From: JBFLYH01 sp964630235 | GTDB lineage: Bacteria > Oederibacteriota > JAAXVQ01 > JAUVAV01 | Direction of reading: 5' to 3' | Assembly (NCBI GenBank): GCA_964630235.1 | Contig: CAZVUO010000002.1 | Span: 248,001 to 312,000 of the forward strand | DNA length: 64,000 nucleotides | In this document: positions 39,243 to 46,681 of the stretch, one piece after another | Layout: each line of letters opens with the position of its first letter | Position numbering within the stretch: the first letter of the stretch is position 1 | Program-made: the position numbers and the translations under genes | The notes under the pieces: model-generated | Database searches by the model: none | Told to the model about the DNA's origin: nothing | Seen by the model: only the letters and a program-made list of their open reading frames with translations

Positions 39243-40170
39243 GGAAGCGCTCGCGGTGAAGGATGAATTCCTCCAGCAGGGGCAGGAGCTGTTCCGGAGC
39301 CTCCTCCTGGGGCAGGTGCCCCAGGCCGGGCAGGAGGGCCCAGCGGGCCTGGCTGAGGCTCTTGGCCAGCTTTTCGCCCTGGGCGCTGGCCACCACGCGG
39401 TCTTTTTCTCCCCACACCACCAGCACCGGACAATCGAGCCGTTCTTCGTAAGGACGGTAATCAAACCCCGCGCGTCCGCGGTGCAGATTCAGGAAGCCCG
39501 CGCGCCCGTTCGGCATGTCCAGCGGCCGCAGGTATTTTTCCACGGACGCGCGCCACCCTTCAGAACCAGGCGCCCAGGAGCGGCGCAGCAGCCCGCGGAT
39601 AAACCCCCGGTCCAGGAACAGGGCGGCCCACGCCCTGGACAGCCCGGGCGCGCGCCACCACCAGCCCAGGAGGTCCGCGGCGGAACCGTAGGAAGAGTCC
39701 GGAGCGATCAGGACCAGTCCCCTGACCAGCTGAGGGAACAGGGACGCGCACACCAGGGCAACCCCGCCTCCCAGGTCATGTCCCACCAAAACGACCTCTT
39801 GAATTTCCAGTTTATCCAGCGCCAATTTAACCTGCAGGGCCAGATCCGCCGGCGTCAAAGGCTGGGTAAGCTTTTTTTCAGACCATCCCAGGCCGGGAAA
39901 GTCGAGGGTGATGAACCGGTGAGCTGGAAATGGCCTCGAGGCCAGCGAAAAAAACGCGTCCGAATGATAAGGAAAACCGGAGAGAAACAGCACGGCCGGC
40001 CCCTGCCCTTCTCCGCGCACCAGCACGTACACGCCGTTTTGCTCGATTCGCACGAACTCACCCTGCACGGGATAGAGCGGTTTCGCGGCATGAAAACGCC
40101 AGACGTACATCCCGCTCCAGAACGCGGCGGCGGCCAGGGCCAGCAAGACCAGCCAGCGTGGCGCGGACAT
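39229..40170 (-). CDS. Membrane-anchored alpha/beta hydrolase with Asp nucleophile
   Basis: A 313-residue protein. An N-terminal hydrophobic anchor (about residues 6-24) is followed by an alpha/beta-hydrolase domain. The nucleophile elbow reads GHDLGG, so the nucleophile is Asp132, as in epoxide hydrolases and haloalkane dehalogenases. The acid is probably in VWGEKDRVV and the base in LGHLPQEEAP. AAAGGAGCG precedes ATG 40170. It heads the methyltransferase-SDR-PTPS-folE2 series. Substrate unknown; the anchor places the enzyme on the outer face of the inner membrane. Confidence 0.85.
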   Translation of the reverse strand: MSAPRWLVLLALAAAAFWSGMYVWRFHAAKPLYPVQGEFVRIEQNGVYVLVRGEGQGPAVLFLSGFPYHSDAFFSLASRPFPAHRFITLDFPGLGWSEKKLTQPLTPADLALQVKLALDKLEIQEVVLVGHDLGGGVALVCASLFPQLVRGLVLIAPDSSYGSAADLLGWWWRAPGLSRAWAALFLDRGFIRGLLRRSWAPGSEGWRASVEKYLRPLDMPNGRAGFLNLHRGRAGFDYRPYEERLDCPVLVVWGEKDRVVASAQGEKLAKSLSQARWALLPGLGHLPQEEAPEQLLPLLEEFILHRERFLAKP

Positions 40171-40368
40171 GGGAGCGCTCCTTTCTGGCGTGGAGTGGTG
40201 GTTATTCCCCGCCACGGGAGGGGAACTTCTTGTCTCCCGCCCCGCGGATGCCGCCGCAGCCAGTCCCCCGGGAAAGGGGAAAGCGGGCAGCCTTCGTGGT
40301 TTTATCCACTCTCTCCGATCGCCTCTCAAATGCCCAGCAGCCCGCAAAGCGGACGGCTGGCCTCGTCC

Positions 40369-40398
40369 ACTCTAGCAAACGTGCACGGAGCCTGTCAA
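40369..40398 (-). promoter_or_regulatory. Putative promoter for the hydrolase-pterin gene series
   Basis: Minus strand: perfect TTGACA (40398-40393), 18 bases, TAGAGT (40374-40369). It would give a leader of about 190 bases before ATG 40170. Apart from the two promoters, the gap 40171-40457 shows no gene. Confidence 0.45.
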
Positions 40399-40422
40399 AT
40401 TTTTCAAATTCCAAAATTCCGC

Positions 40423-40451
40423 ATGACAGTGCACGCGCTTTTTCCTACAAT
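40423..40451 (+). promoter_or_regulatory. Promoter giving a probable leaderless transcript
   Basis: ATGACA (40423-40428), exactly 17 bases, TACAAT (40446-40451). The expected start is at about 40458, the first base of the next ATG. No ribosome site is present. Confidence 0.6.
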
Positions 40452-40457
40452 AACCCC

Positions 40458-41150
40458 ATGCGGATGAGTGTGGGAATGGTCGTTTGCCTGTTCTTCGTTT
40501 GCGGGTCCCCGGCTCTCGCGGGCTGGGAACATGCGCCGGTCTCGGAGACCACCCGCCTGGCCCCGGGTCAGGACACCTGGGAATTCGGCCTCGTTTACAC
40601 GCTCGAAGCGATGTATCCCGCCCGCTTCGTTTGCCCGGCCGGCGTCCGCGTGGTTTTTCACGCCCTTAATTTGTCCCGCATCTCCATTCAATTGGAGCGC
40701 CGGGACACTCACGAAACGATCTGGCTGCCGCCCGGGGCCTACCGCCGGTGGGATTTCGGGCGGGTCGCGCCGGGCGACCACGTGTTCGAATTGATCATGT
40801 CCATGAGCGCGGACGCCGCGCACGCCCATTCCGGGGAGGAAGAACCTGACCGCCTGTTGTGCCGGTTGCACGCGGGGACCTGGCCAGGCGATTCCCTGCC
40901 GTTCGAGGCGGCTTGGGTGGAGGTGTCGGGCCGGTTGCTGCCCGCGCGGCTGGCGCTTCCCGCCGGGCGTCCGGTTTCCCTCTTCTTGGGCGCCTCGGCC
41001 AAGGCCCGGCGGGAGCGCATCCCGGCGCAGGACCAGCTGTTGCAGGTCAAGCCTGCTGAAGTCACGCTGACGGAGTTCGCGCGTCCGCGGGGTGGCCGGA
41101 CCGAGATCCCCCTGCCTCCCGGGCAGCCCGCCGTGCTGGATGTCCGCTAA
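40458..41150 (+). CDS. Secreted protein, possibly two cupredoxin-like domains
   Basis: A 230-residue protein with a signal peptide (MRMSVGMVVCLFFVCGSPALA, cleavage about residue 21). The mature part seems to hold two beta-sandwich domains. The second (about residues 155-230) has the layout of EfeO-type cupredoxin domains: PARLALPAGRPVSLFLG, LLQVKPAEVTLTEF, EIPLPPGQPAVLDV. Copper ligands (His-Cys-His-Met) are not evident, so it may be structural. No relative with known function is recognised. The ATG directly follows a -10 box, suggesting leaderless translation. It converges with the nitroreductase gene; their stops overlap. Confidence 0.6.
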   Translation: MRMSVGMVVCLFFVCGSPALAGWEHAPVSETTRLAPGQDTWEFGLVYTLEAMYPARFVCPAGVRVVFHALNLSRISIQLERRDTHETIWLPPGAYRRWDFGRVAPGDHVFELIMSMSADAAHAHSGEEEPDRLLCRLHAGTWPGDSLPFEAAWVEVSGRLLPARLALPAGRPVSLFLGASAKARRERIPAQDQLLQVKPAEVTLTEFARPRGGRTEIPLPPGQPAVLDVR

Positions 41151-41662
41151 CCGTTCCAGGAACCGCCCGTGAAGTCCTCCCCATGGACCATTTCGGCCAG
41201 CGGACGTTTGGCCGGTTCCGTGGCCGGCCGGGCCGCGAACCCGCAGGGAACCAGCGCGATGAGTTTCATCTCTTGCGGCGCCCGCAGCAGATCCAGCACC
41301 TGGCCCGCATAAGGCTTTTTGTCCCCCGCCACCCAGCAGGCCGCGGCGCCCTGGGCGTGGACCGCGAGCAGCAGGTTCATGACCGCCGCGACACCGTCTT
41401 CCAGGTAATACTTCGTGTCCCGGCAGAGCACGGCCACGCAGGCCGGCGCCTGGGCGATAAACTTTCCGTTGTCGGCCAGGGCCGCCAGCCGCCCAAGACG
41501 CGCGGGGTCGGTCACCACCACGAACTCCCAGGGCTGCAGGTTGCGGGCGGTCGGCGCCTGCCGGGCCGCGGCCAGTGCCTGCTCGAGGAGGGCCCGCGGC
41601 AGGGGACGGGATTCGAAAACGCGCACGCTGCGGCGCGTCAGCAGGGCTTCCAGGGCTTCCAT
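41147..41662 (-). CDS. Nitroreductase-family flavoprotein
   Basis: A 171-residue FMN-dependent oxidoreductase, short for the family (usually 180-220) but complete. It has RRSVRVFESRPLPRALLEQALAAAR, APTARNLQPWEFVVV and the C-terminal EMKLIALVPCGFA.....PAKRPLAEMVH. It likely reduces a small electrophile or flavin with NAD(P)H; the substrate is unknown. GGGAGG precedes ATG 41662. It follows the glycosyltransferase by three bases. Its stop overlaps that of the convergent gene. Confidence 0.9.
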   Translation of the reverse strand: MEALEALLTRRSVRVFESRPLPRALLEQALAAARQAPTARNLQPWEFVVVTDPARLGRLAALADNGKFIAQAPACVAVLCRDTKYYLEDGVAAVMNLLLAVHAQGAAACWVAGDKKPYAGQVLDLLRAPQEMKLIALVPCGFAARPATEPAKRPLAEMVHGEDFTGGSWNG

Positions 41663-41665
41663 CGG

Positions 41666-42817
41666 CTACCTCCCTGTGTGTAACAACAATTCGCGGTACA
41701 GCGCCACGGTGTCCCGGGCCGCGCGGTCAAGGTCGAACCGCTCCCGCGCCACCTGCCGGCCTTCGCGGCCCATGCGCCGCCTAAGCGCGGGATCAGCCAT
41801 CAGGGGCATGAGCTTGGCGGCCAGATCGCCGGCATCCGGGTAGCGGAACAGTTCGCCCCCGCGTCCAGGCGTGATGATCTCCGGGATCCCGCCCGTGTCC
41901 GGGCCCACCACCGGGCGTTCCATGGCCATGGCTTCCACCACCACCATGCCCAGGGATTCGAAGGCCGACGCGCACGCCAGCAGGTTGATCGTCTGCATAA
42001 CCGCCGGCATGTCCTCCCGGAAACCCAGCCAGTGGACACGCTCTGCCCAGGCTTGCCGGCTGGACCACTGTTGCCAGTGTTCCGCAAAGGCGGTCTCGGC
42101 GGGGCCGACCGCGCGGCCGATCAGCGCCAAGTGCCAGTCGGGAAAAACCCCGGCCACCTGGTCAAAGGCCGAAAGCACCAGCTGCACGCCCTTTCCGGCG
42201 TTCAGCCGGCCGACGTATCCCAGAACGGGCGCGTTCGTGGGAATGCCCCACTCGGCCCTCAGGTCAATGCCCGCGACCAAATCAGGGTTCCATACCCTGT
42301 CCAGATCCAGCCCGTTGTAGCAGGTGGCCACTTTCGAGGGCTGGATGGGAACGGTCGCGATCACATTGTCCGCCACCAGCCGCGATACCCCCAGCACACG
42401 ATCCGTGTGCTGGAAGACCCAGGCATGAAACGGATCCCGTTTAGGCTCAGTGGCATAGACATGCTTGGTGAGCACCACAGGCAGGCGCCGGCCTGCCCAG
42501 GTGGCGGCCAAAATGAGATTGGAGAGATCGCGCGACCAGTGAGCGTGGATGACCTGGATGGGGTTGGTTCTTAAGAAGCGGACCAGCCAAAGGATAAACG
42601 GGAGATCAAAATAAGGCTGCTGGGCGCGGGTGACGACCGGCAGACCCCACTCGCCGGCCAGGCGGGCGACCAGGGAGTTCGGTCTGGCCAGGACCCACGC
42701 CGGGTGCCCCTGGGCCCCAAGCTTGCGGGCCAGCACTGGCGCGTAAATCTCGCGGCCGCCGACCCCCGGCGAAGAAATGACCTGGAGACTGCAGACCGGA
42801 GCATCGGAGCCCGCCAT
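41666..42817 (-). CDS. Family 4 glycosyltransferase
   Basis: A 383-residue GT-B enzyme. The N-terminal acceptor domain starts with LQVISSPGVGGREIYAPVLARKL. The C-terminal donor domain has GYVGRLNAGKGVQLVL, the basic phosphate site, and the E-x7-E motif ESLGMVVVEAM followed by PVVGPDTGGIPEII. It transfers an activated sugar to a cell-surface lipid or polysaccharide; donor and acceptor cannot be told. It sits 14 bases after the archaemetzincin-like gene and is followed by the nitroreductase gene. No other polysaccharide genes are near. Confidence 0.92.
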   Translation of the reverse strand: MAGSDAPVCSLQVISSPGVGGREIYAPVLARKLGAQGHPAWVLARPNSLVARLAGEWGLPVVTRAQQPYFDLPFILWLVRFLRTNPIQVIHAHWSRDLSNLILAATWAGRRLPVVLTKHVYATEPKRDPFHAWVFQHTDRVLGVSRLVADNVIATVPIQPSKVATCYNGLDLDRVWNPDLVAGIDLRAEWGIPTNAPVLGYVGRLNAGKGVQLVLSAFDQVAGVFPDWHLALIGRAVGPAETAFAEHWQQWSSRQAWAERVHWLGFREDMPAVMQTINLLACASAFESLGMVVVEAMAMERPVVGPDTGGIPEIITPGRGGELFRYPDAGDLAAKLMPLMADPALRRRMGREGRQVARERFDLDRAARDTVALYRELLLHTGR

Positions 42818-42831
42818 CGGCGCGTACGGGG

Positions 42832-43650
42832 TTAGCGGCGCGGACCCTGATCCGGTCCGGCGTCCGCCACCAAGGGCTCATCCGGCCCTTCCCCTTCCGC
42901 ATGCAAGGCCGAAACTTCCGCCGAAACCGGCCCTTCCGGTTCGACCAGTTCGGCATCCACCTCGGACTCGTCTTCAGGCATGCGCTCGTCGGTTTTCTCG
43001 GAGAGGTGATTCGCCAGGCGCGCCTGGGTTTCCGGACCTTCCGCGGCCGCATCTTCGATCGCGGCCTCGGCCGCTTTCCGCGTGAGCGCGAAAGCGGGGT
43101 GCAATTTGGCGTCGAGATGCGCCTTGCACAACTCGCAGAAGGATTGCGGTTTGGCGTCCAAGCCAAACAAAGCGCTGGCCGGAAACAGCACGCACTTTTT
43201 GGTCGGACAGGGCGGCAGCCCCGCGGCCATGCCGACCTGGTAAATGGCCTCCGTGACCGCCCGGCGCAGGAACTTTTCCGCGTCCGAAGGCTTTTTATAG
43301 TAATCCTCCCGCAAACGGGCGAGCGCCATCACCGCGGCGCCCTGGCCGGGCTGGTTCAGCCCGAAGACGAAATTTTTCTCGCCCGCGAACATATCGCCGT
43401 CCACCACCCCCAGCACGGCCACCAGGCTGTCACGCTTGCGGGCGGCCAGGAGGGCGAGCAGACGGTCGGCCAGATACTGCCGCCGCTGATCGGAGTACAT
43501 CTCCGTGTCCGGCTCCTCGGAACGGCCGATATGCACGTGGAACTGATACGATTTGCGCAAGGCCACCGCGATTTCGCCGAGAACCTCCACCAGCACCTTG
43601 CCGATGGGAATCAGCAAAATCTCTTTTTTCATTTCCCTGGATTTATCCAT
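42832..43650 (-). CDS. Archaemetzincin-like protein lacking the catalytic zinc site
   Basis: A 272-residue protein. Residues 8-180 follow the archaemetzincin (M54) pattern: ILLIPIGKV, LGVVDGDMF, NFVFGLNQPG, VMALARLRE. The structural Cys site C-X4-C-x-X17-C-X2-C is exact (Cys148, 153, 172, 175). The catalytic motif HExxHxxGxxHC reads YQVGMAAGLPPC (137-148): all three His and the Glu are gone, only Gly144 and Cys148 remain. Residues 195-272 are an acidic tail rich in Glu and Asp. It is probably a non-peptidase binding protein. GGAGGAGG precedes ATG 43650; ATG 43632 is an alternative. Confidence 0.85.
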   Translation of the reverse strand: MDKSREMKKEILLIPIGKVLVEVLGEIAVALRKSYQFHVHIGRSEEPDTEMYSDQRRQYLADRLLALLAARKRDSLVAVLGVVDGDMFAGEKNFVFGLNQPGQGAAVMALARLREDYYKKPSDAEKFLRRAVTEAIYQVGMAAGLPPCPTKKCVLFPASALFGLDAKPQSFCELCKAHLDAKLHPAFALTRKAAEAAIEDAAAEGPETQARLANHLSEKTDERMPEDESEVDAELVEPEGPVSAEVSALHAEGEGPDEPLVADAGPDQGPRR

Positions 43651-43696
43651 CCTTCCGTATCCTCCTCCGACTATTTCCAGCCCGCCCCAACGGGGA

Positions 43697-44059
43697 TCAG
43701 GGCCGGATGAACATTTTCAGGCCGATCAGCAGCATAAACAAGCCGAACAGGCGCTGCAGCAGCTGTCCGGGCACCGCGCCAACCCAGCGCGCGCCGAGAT
43801 ATCCGCCGGCGACGAATCCCAGGCAGATCCACAGGGCGGCGTGCCAATCGGCTTCGCCCCGCCGGAGATATTCCCAGGCGGCCAGGATGCCGATCGGCGG
43901 CAGCATCAGCAGCAGGGTGGTTCCCTGGGCCAGCTTTTGCTCCATCCCCATGAAATAGACCAGTCCGGGGATGATCAAAATGGCGCCTCCGATGCCCAAG
44001 GCTCCGCTGGCCACGCCCGCAATCGCCCCCATCGCCAATAAACCCAAACTGAATCCCAT
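43697..44059 (-). CDS. Half-size TSUP (TauE/SafE) membrane transporter
   Basis: A 120-residue membrane protein with four hydrophobic helices and the TSUP signature GVASGALGIGGAILIIPGLVY. The second-half signature is reduced to GYLGARWVGAVPGQLLQRLFGLFMLLIGLKM. Full-length members have two such halves (about 250 residues); single-repeat versions are known and would pair up. It likely exports a small sulfur-containing or organic anion. AAGGGCGG precedes ATG 44059. Confidence 0.88.
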   Translation of the reverse strand: MGFSLGLLAMGAIAGVASGALGIGGAILIIPGLVYFMGMEQKLAQGTTLLLMLPPIGILAAWEYLRRGEADWHAALWICLGFVAGGYLGARWVGAVPGQLLQRLFGLFMLLIGLKMFIRP

Positions 44060-44166
44060 AAACCCGCCCTTCCGTGCGCAACCGTGGAGTGGGATCTTGC
44101 CGAACCGTGAAGGGCCGCCGAGGGGCCCACTCAGCGAAAGGTGAAGTCGCAGACGTCCGGGGAATT

Positions 44167-44736
44167 TTACCCGCCGGCGCGCACCTTGCGGCGTTCGCTC
44201 AGCCGGCGATCCTTGCGGCGCCGTTCGCGCCGCCGCCGTTCGAGGCTGACATGCACCAGGGTTTGGCGGCGGTCATCAAAACGCCGTTCCAGATCGCGGC
44301 GTTCATTCGCCCGGCGGTCATGCACGATCAGGAGTGTTTTCGGGCGGATGGCGCGAAAAATCAGGTAATTGCTGGCCTGGGTCACGGCCAGCAGCACCAA
44401 ATCGCCTGTCTCGATGCCCTGCGTGTGAAACCACGCCTTGAGGTTGAACCGAACCGGCCAAAACCGCTGGCGCTTGAACGTCTGCCCTTTTTTACCCTTG
44501 GCTTTGCGCTGGCGGCAGCGGAACACGACCGGTTCTTCGCTCTGGCCGTGGATATCAATCAAGAGCACGTGGATCAACTCATCCTGGAAAAAACACCGGG
44601 CCGGAATGCCCATGTTGGAGAGATTGAGGTACCCGTCCTTCAGCTCGGTGGCGGACAAGCGGTTTTCGCACACGGACTCCGGTTCCACCGGTTCATGGAA
44701 AAGCACGCGGTTCCAGAAATCCTTGATCTTATGCAT
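44167..44736 (-). CDS. Unknown protein with Arg-rich RR/ERR tail
   Basis: A 189-residue soluble protein, not recognised. The central part (about residues 30-135) is beta-rich and basic. The last 50 residues are a run of DRR, ERR and ERRR triplets, a pattern seen next to PilZ-type domains in some bacteria, but the PilZ motifs are not convincing here. It could bind nucleic acid or an acidic partner. GAGGAG lies upstream of ATG 44736 with long spacing. The gap 44060-44166 holds nothing recognisable. Confidence 0.6.
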   Translation of the reverse strand: MHKIKDFWNRVLFHEPVEPESVCENRLSATELKDGYLNLSNMGIPARCFFQDELIHVLLIDIHGQSEEPVVFRCRQRKAKGKKGQTFKRQRFWPVRFNLKAWFHTQGIETGDLVLLAVTQASNYLIFRAIRPKTLLIVHDRRANERRDLERRFDDRRQTLVHVSLERRRRERRRKDRRLSERRKVRAGG

Positions 44737-44823
44737 GCTGCGCCGTCTCCTCTCGCGACCGTCCCGAACGGGACACTATGATAGTCACGCCCCAAACCGA
44801 AATCAAGGGAAATGTCCCGGATG

Positions 44824-46560
44824 TTATTCGATTTTGAATTCCACCACGAGTTTGCGCATGTTTTGCGCGTCTTCGCTCAATTTTTGAATGGCGTTGGTGA
44901 TTTGCTCGAAGGACACGGTTTGTTCCTCGATCGAAGCGGCCACCGACTGAGCGGCGATAAAGTTGCTTTTCTCCAGGTTTTTCACATTTTCCACCCGCCT
45001 GACCATCTCCTTCAGCGAGTCCGATTGCCGGGTCAGATTCTTGGAAATTTCCTCGATCACTTCCGCGGACGATTCGGTGCTCCGCATGATCGTGCCGAGC
45101 GCCTGGCCGGCTTCGTCCATCAGGTGGGACCCGCGGCCGACCACATCCGTGGCCTGCCGGGTGGCCTCGCCCGTCCCCTTGATTTCGCTCTGAATCTGCC
45201 CGATCAGATTCTGAATCTGCTCGGACGCGGCCGCGGAATCTTCCGCCAGTTTCCTCACTTCTTCGGCCACCACGGAGAAGCCGCGCCCCGCCTCGCCGGC
45301 CCGCGCGGCTTCGATGGCGGCGTTGAGGGACAGCAGGTTGGTCTGGGCGGCAATCTTGCGGATGGTTTCAACGAAAGACCCGATCCCGCCCAGGGATTGG
45401 GTCAGACGCCGCATGCGCTCCTCGATCAATTTCATTTTTTCGGAGATGCTGCCGATCACCGACACGGAATCCTGCACGGTCTTTCCGCTCTGCCGCGAGG
45501 CCTCTTCGGTCTGCGCCGAGACCTGCTGGGCATTCTGGGATTTCTTCGCGATCGCCATGAGCGTTTCCAGAACCTCTTCGATGGTATTGTGCGTGGCGGT
45601 GGAGTCCCGTTCCTGTTTTTCCAAATCCGCGGTCAGCCCCTGAACCGTGGAGTTCACCCCATCCGCGTTGGCGCTGAGCTCCTCGGCCGTCGAGGAGATT
45701 TCTTCCAGGGAAATGGTCATTTTGGAGACCAAATTCACGGTCTCCCGGACGATCAGCGCGATGTTCTGGATAAAAACGTTGAAATATTCGGCCATCTCTC
45801 CGAATTCATCGTCCCGGCCGAGGTTGAGGCGCTGGGTCAGGTCGCCGCGGCGGGAAGCAATGTCCTTGAGGCGCACGATGAACTGATTGACGGGCGCGAG
45901 CAGCCAGCGCGCGAAGAAAACAGCCACGACCGTTCCGGCGGCCAGCGCCAGGAGAAAAACCAAAAGCATTTGCATCCCCATCTGCCGCCGCAGGTCCTCC
46001 AGCCGGTTCAAGGACATGCCCACGTGGACCGTGCCCAGCGTCTCCGCGCGCTGGGGTTCTTCCCCGGTCGCCGAGGCTTCGTACCCTTCCAGCAGGGACA
46101 GTTCCTTATTCACCGTGGTTTTGGCGTCGCCGCCGGCTTTGCGGACCAAGGCGGCGTGGTTGTAGGCCCAGCGTCCGTCCAGCATTTTGATGCGGTTGAC
46201 CGTAATCTTGTCGCCCACGGTAATGCGGTTGACTTCCTTCGTAACGTGCTCGAAATCCACGGTTCCGTTCTCCACGACAACCTGTCCCTGCGCGTCGTAG
46301 ATCAGGATCCAGAGGATATCCACCTCGCGCATCAGGCTGTCGGCCAGCGTGAACAGGGCGTCGCGGTCCCGTTCCTCGAGCACTTTCTGACAGTTCACGG
46401 CCATGTTGCGGGTCAGCGCTTTGCCGCGTTCCAGGAATTCCTGCCGGATGACCTGCTGTTCCTGGATGAAGCTCGGGATAAAAAAGGCGATCCCCAGCCC
46501 AAGGACGAAGGCGTAGATAAAAACGAAGATGGAGCGGCGGAGGCTGTTTTTTCTATTCAT
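44824..46560 (-). CDS. Methyl-accepting chemotaxis protein
   Basis: A 578-residue chemoreceptor. TM1 is at about residues 11-30, a periplasmic sensor at about 31-195 (no recognised fold), TM2 at about 197-217, HAMP at about 218-272 (RWLLAPVNQFIVRLKDI), and then the coiled-coil signalling domain with the hairpin tip IAAQTNLLSLNAAIEAARAGE...FSVVAEEVRKLAEDS that contacts CheA/CheW. No CheR-binding pentapeptide is seen at the C-terminus (ending EFKIE). No other chemotaxis gene is nearby. AAGGAA precedes ATG 46560. Confidence 0.95.
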   Translation of the reverse strand: MNRKNSLRRSIFVFIYAFVLGLGIAFFIPSFIQEQQVIRQEFLERGKALTRNMAVNCQKVLEERDRDALFTLADSLMREVDILWILIYDAQGQVVVENGTVDFEHVTKEVNRITVGDKITVNRIKMLDGRWAYNHAALVRKAGGDAKTTVNKELSLLEGYEASATGEEPQRAETLGTVHVGMSLNRLEDLRRQMGMQMLLVFLLALAAGTVVAVFFARWLLAPVNQFIVRLKDIASRRGDLTQRLNLGRDDEFGEMAEYFNVFIQNIALIVRETVNLVSKMTISLEEISSTAEELSANADGVNSTVQGLTADLEKQERDSTATHNTIEEVLETLMAIAKKSQNAQQVSAQTEEASRQSGKTVQDSVSVIGSISEKMKLIEERMRRLTQSLGGIGSFVETIRKIAAQTNLLSLNAAIEAARAGEAGRGFSVVAEEVRKLAEDSAAASEQIQNLIGQIQSEIKGTGEATRQATDVVGRGSHLMDEAGQALGTIMRSTESSAEVIEEISKNLTRQSDSLKEMVRRVENVKNLEKSNFIAAQSVAASIEEQTVSFEQITNAIQKLSEDAQNMRKLVVEFKIE

Positions 46561-46681
46561 GCGTCGGGTTCCTTGTGGTCATGGCGTCCTGCACTCATTA
46601 ACACGCGATCTTCGCAGGCACGGCAATCGCTCTTATTTTAAGCTACTTTCCAGGTTCAGACAATCTGATTCTGGCGGCTCC

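Noticed and set aside
44812..46641. 609-residue plus-strand frame
   Set aside because: Antisense of the chemoreceptor gene; Gly/His/Arg-rich translation without known features.
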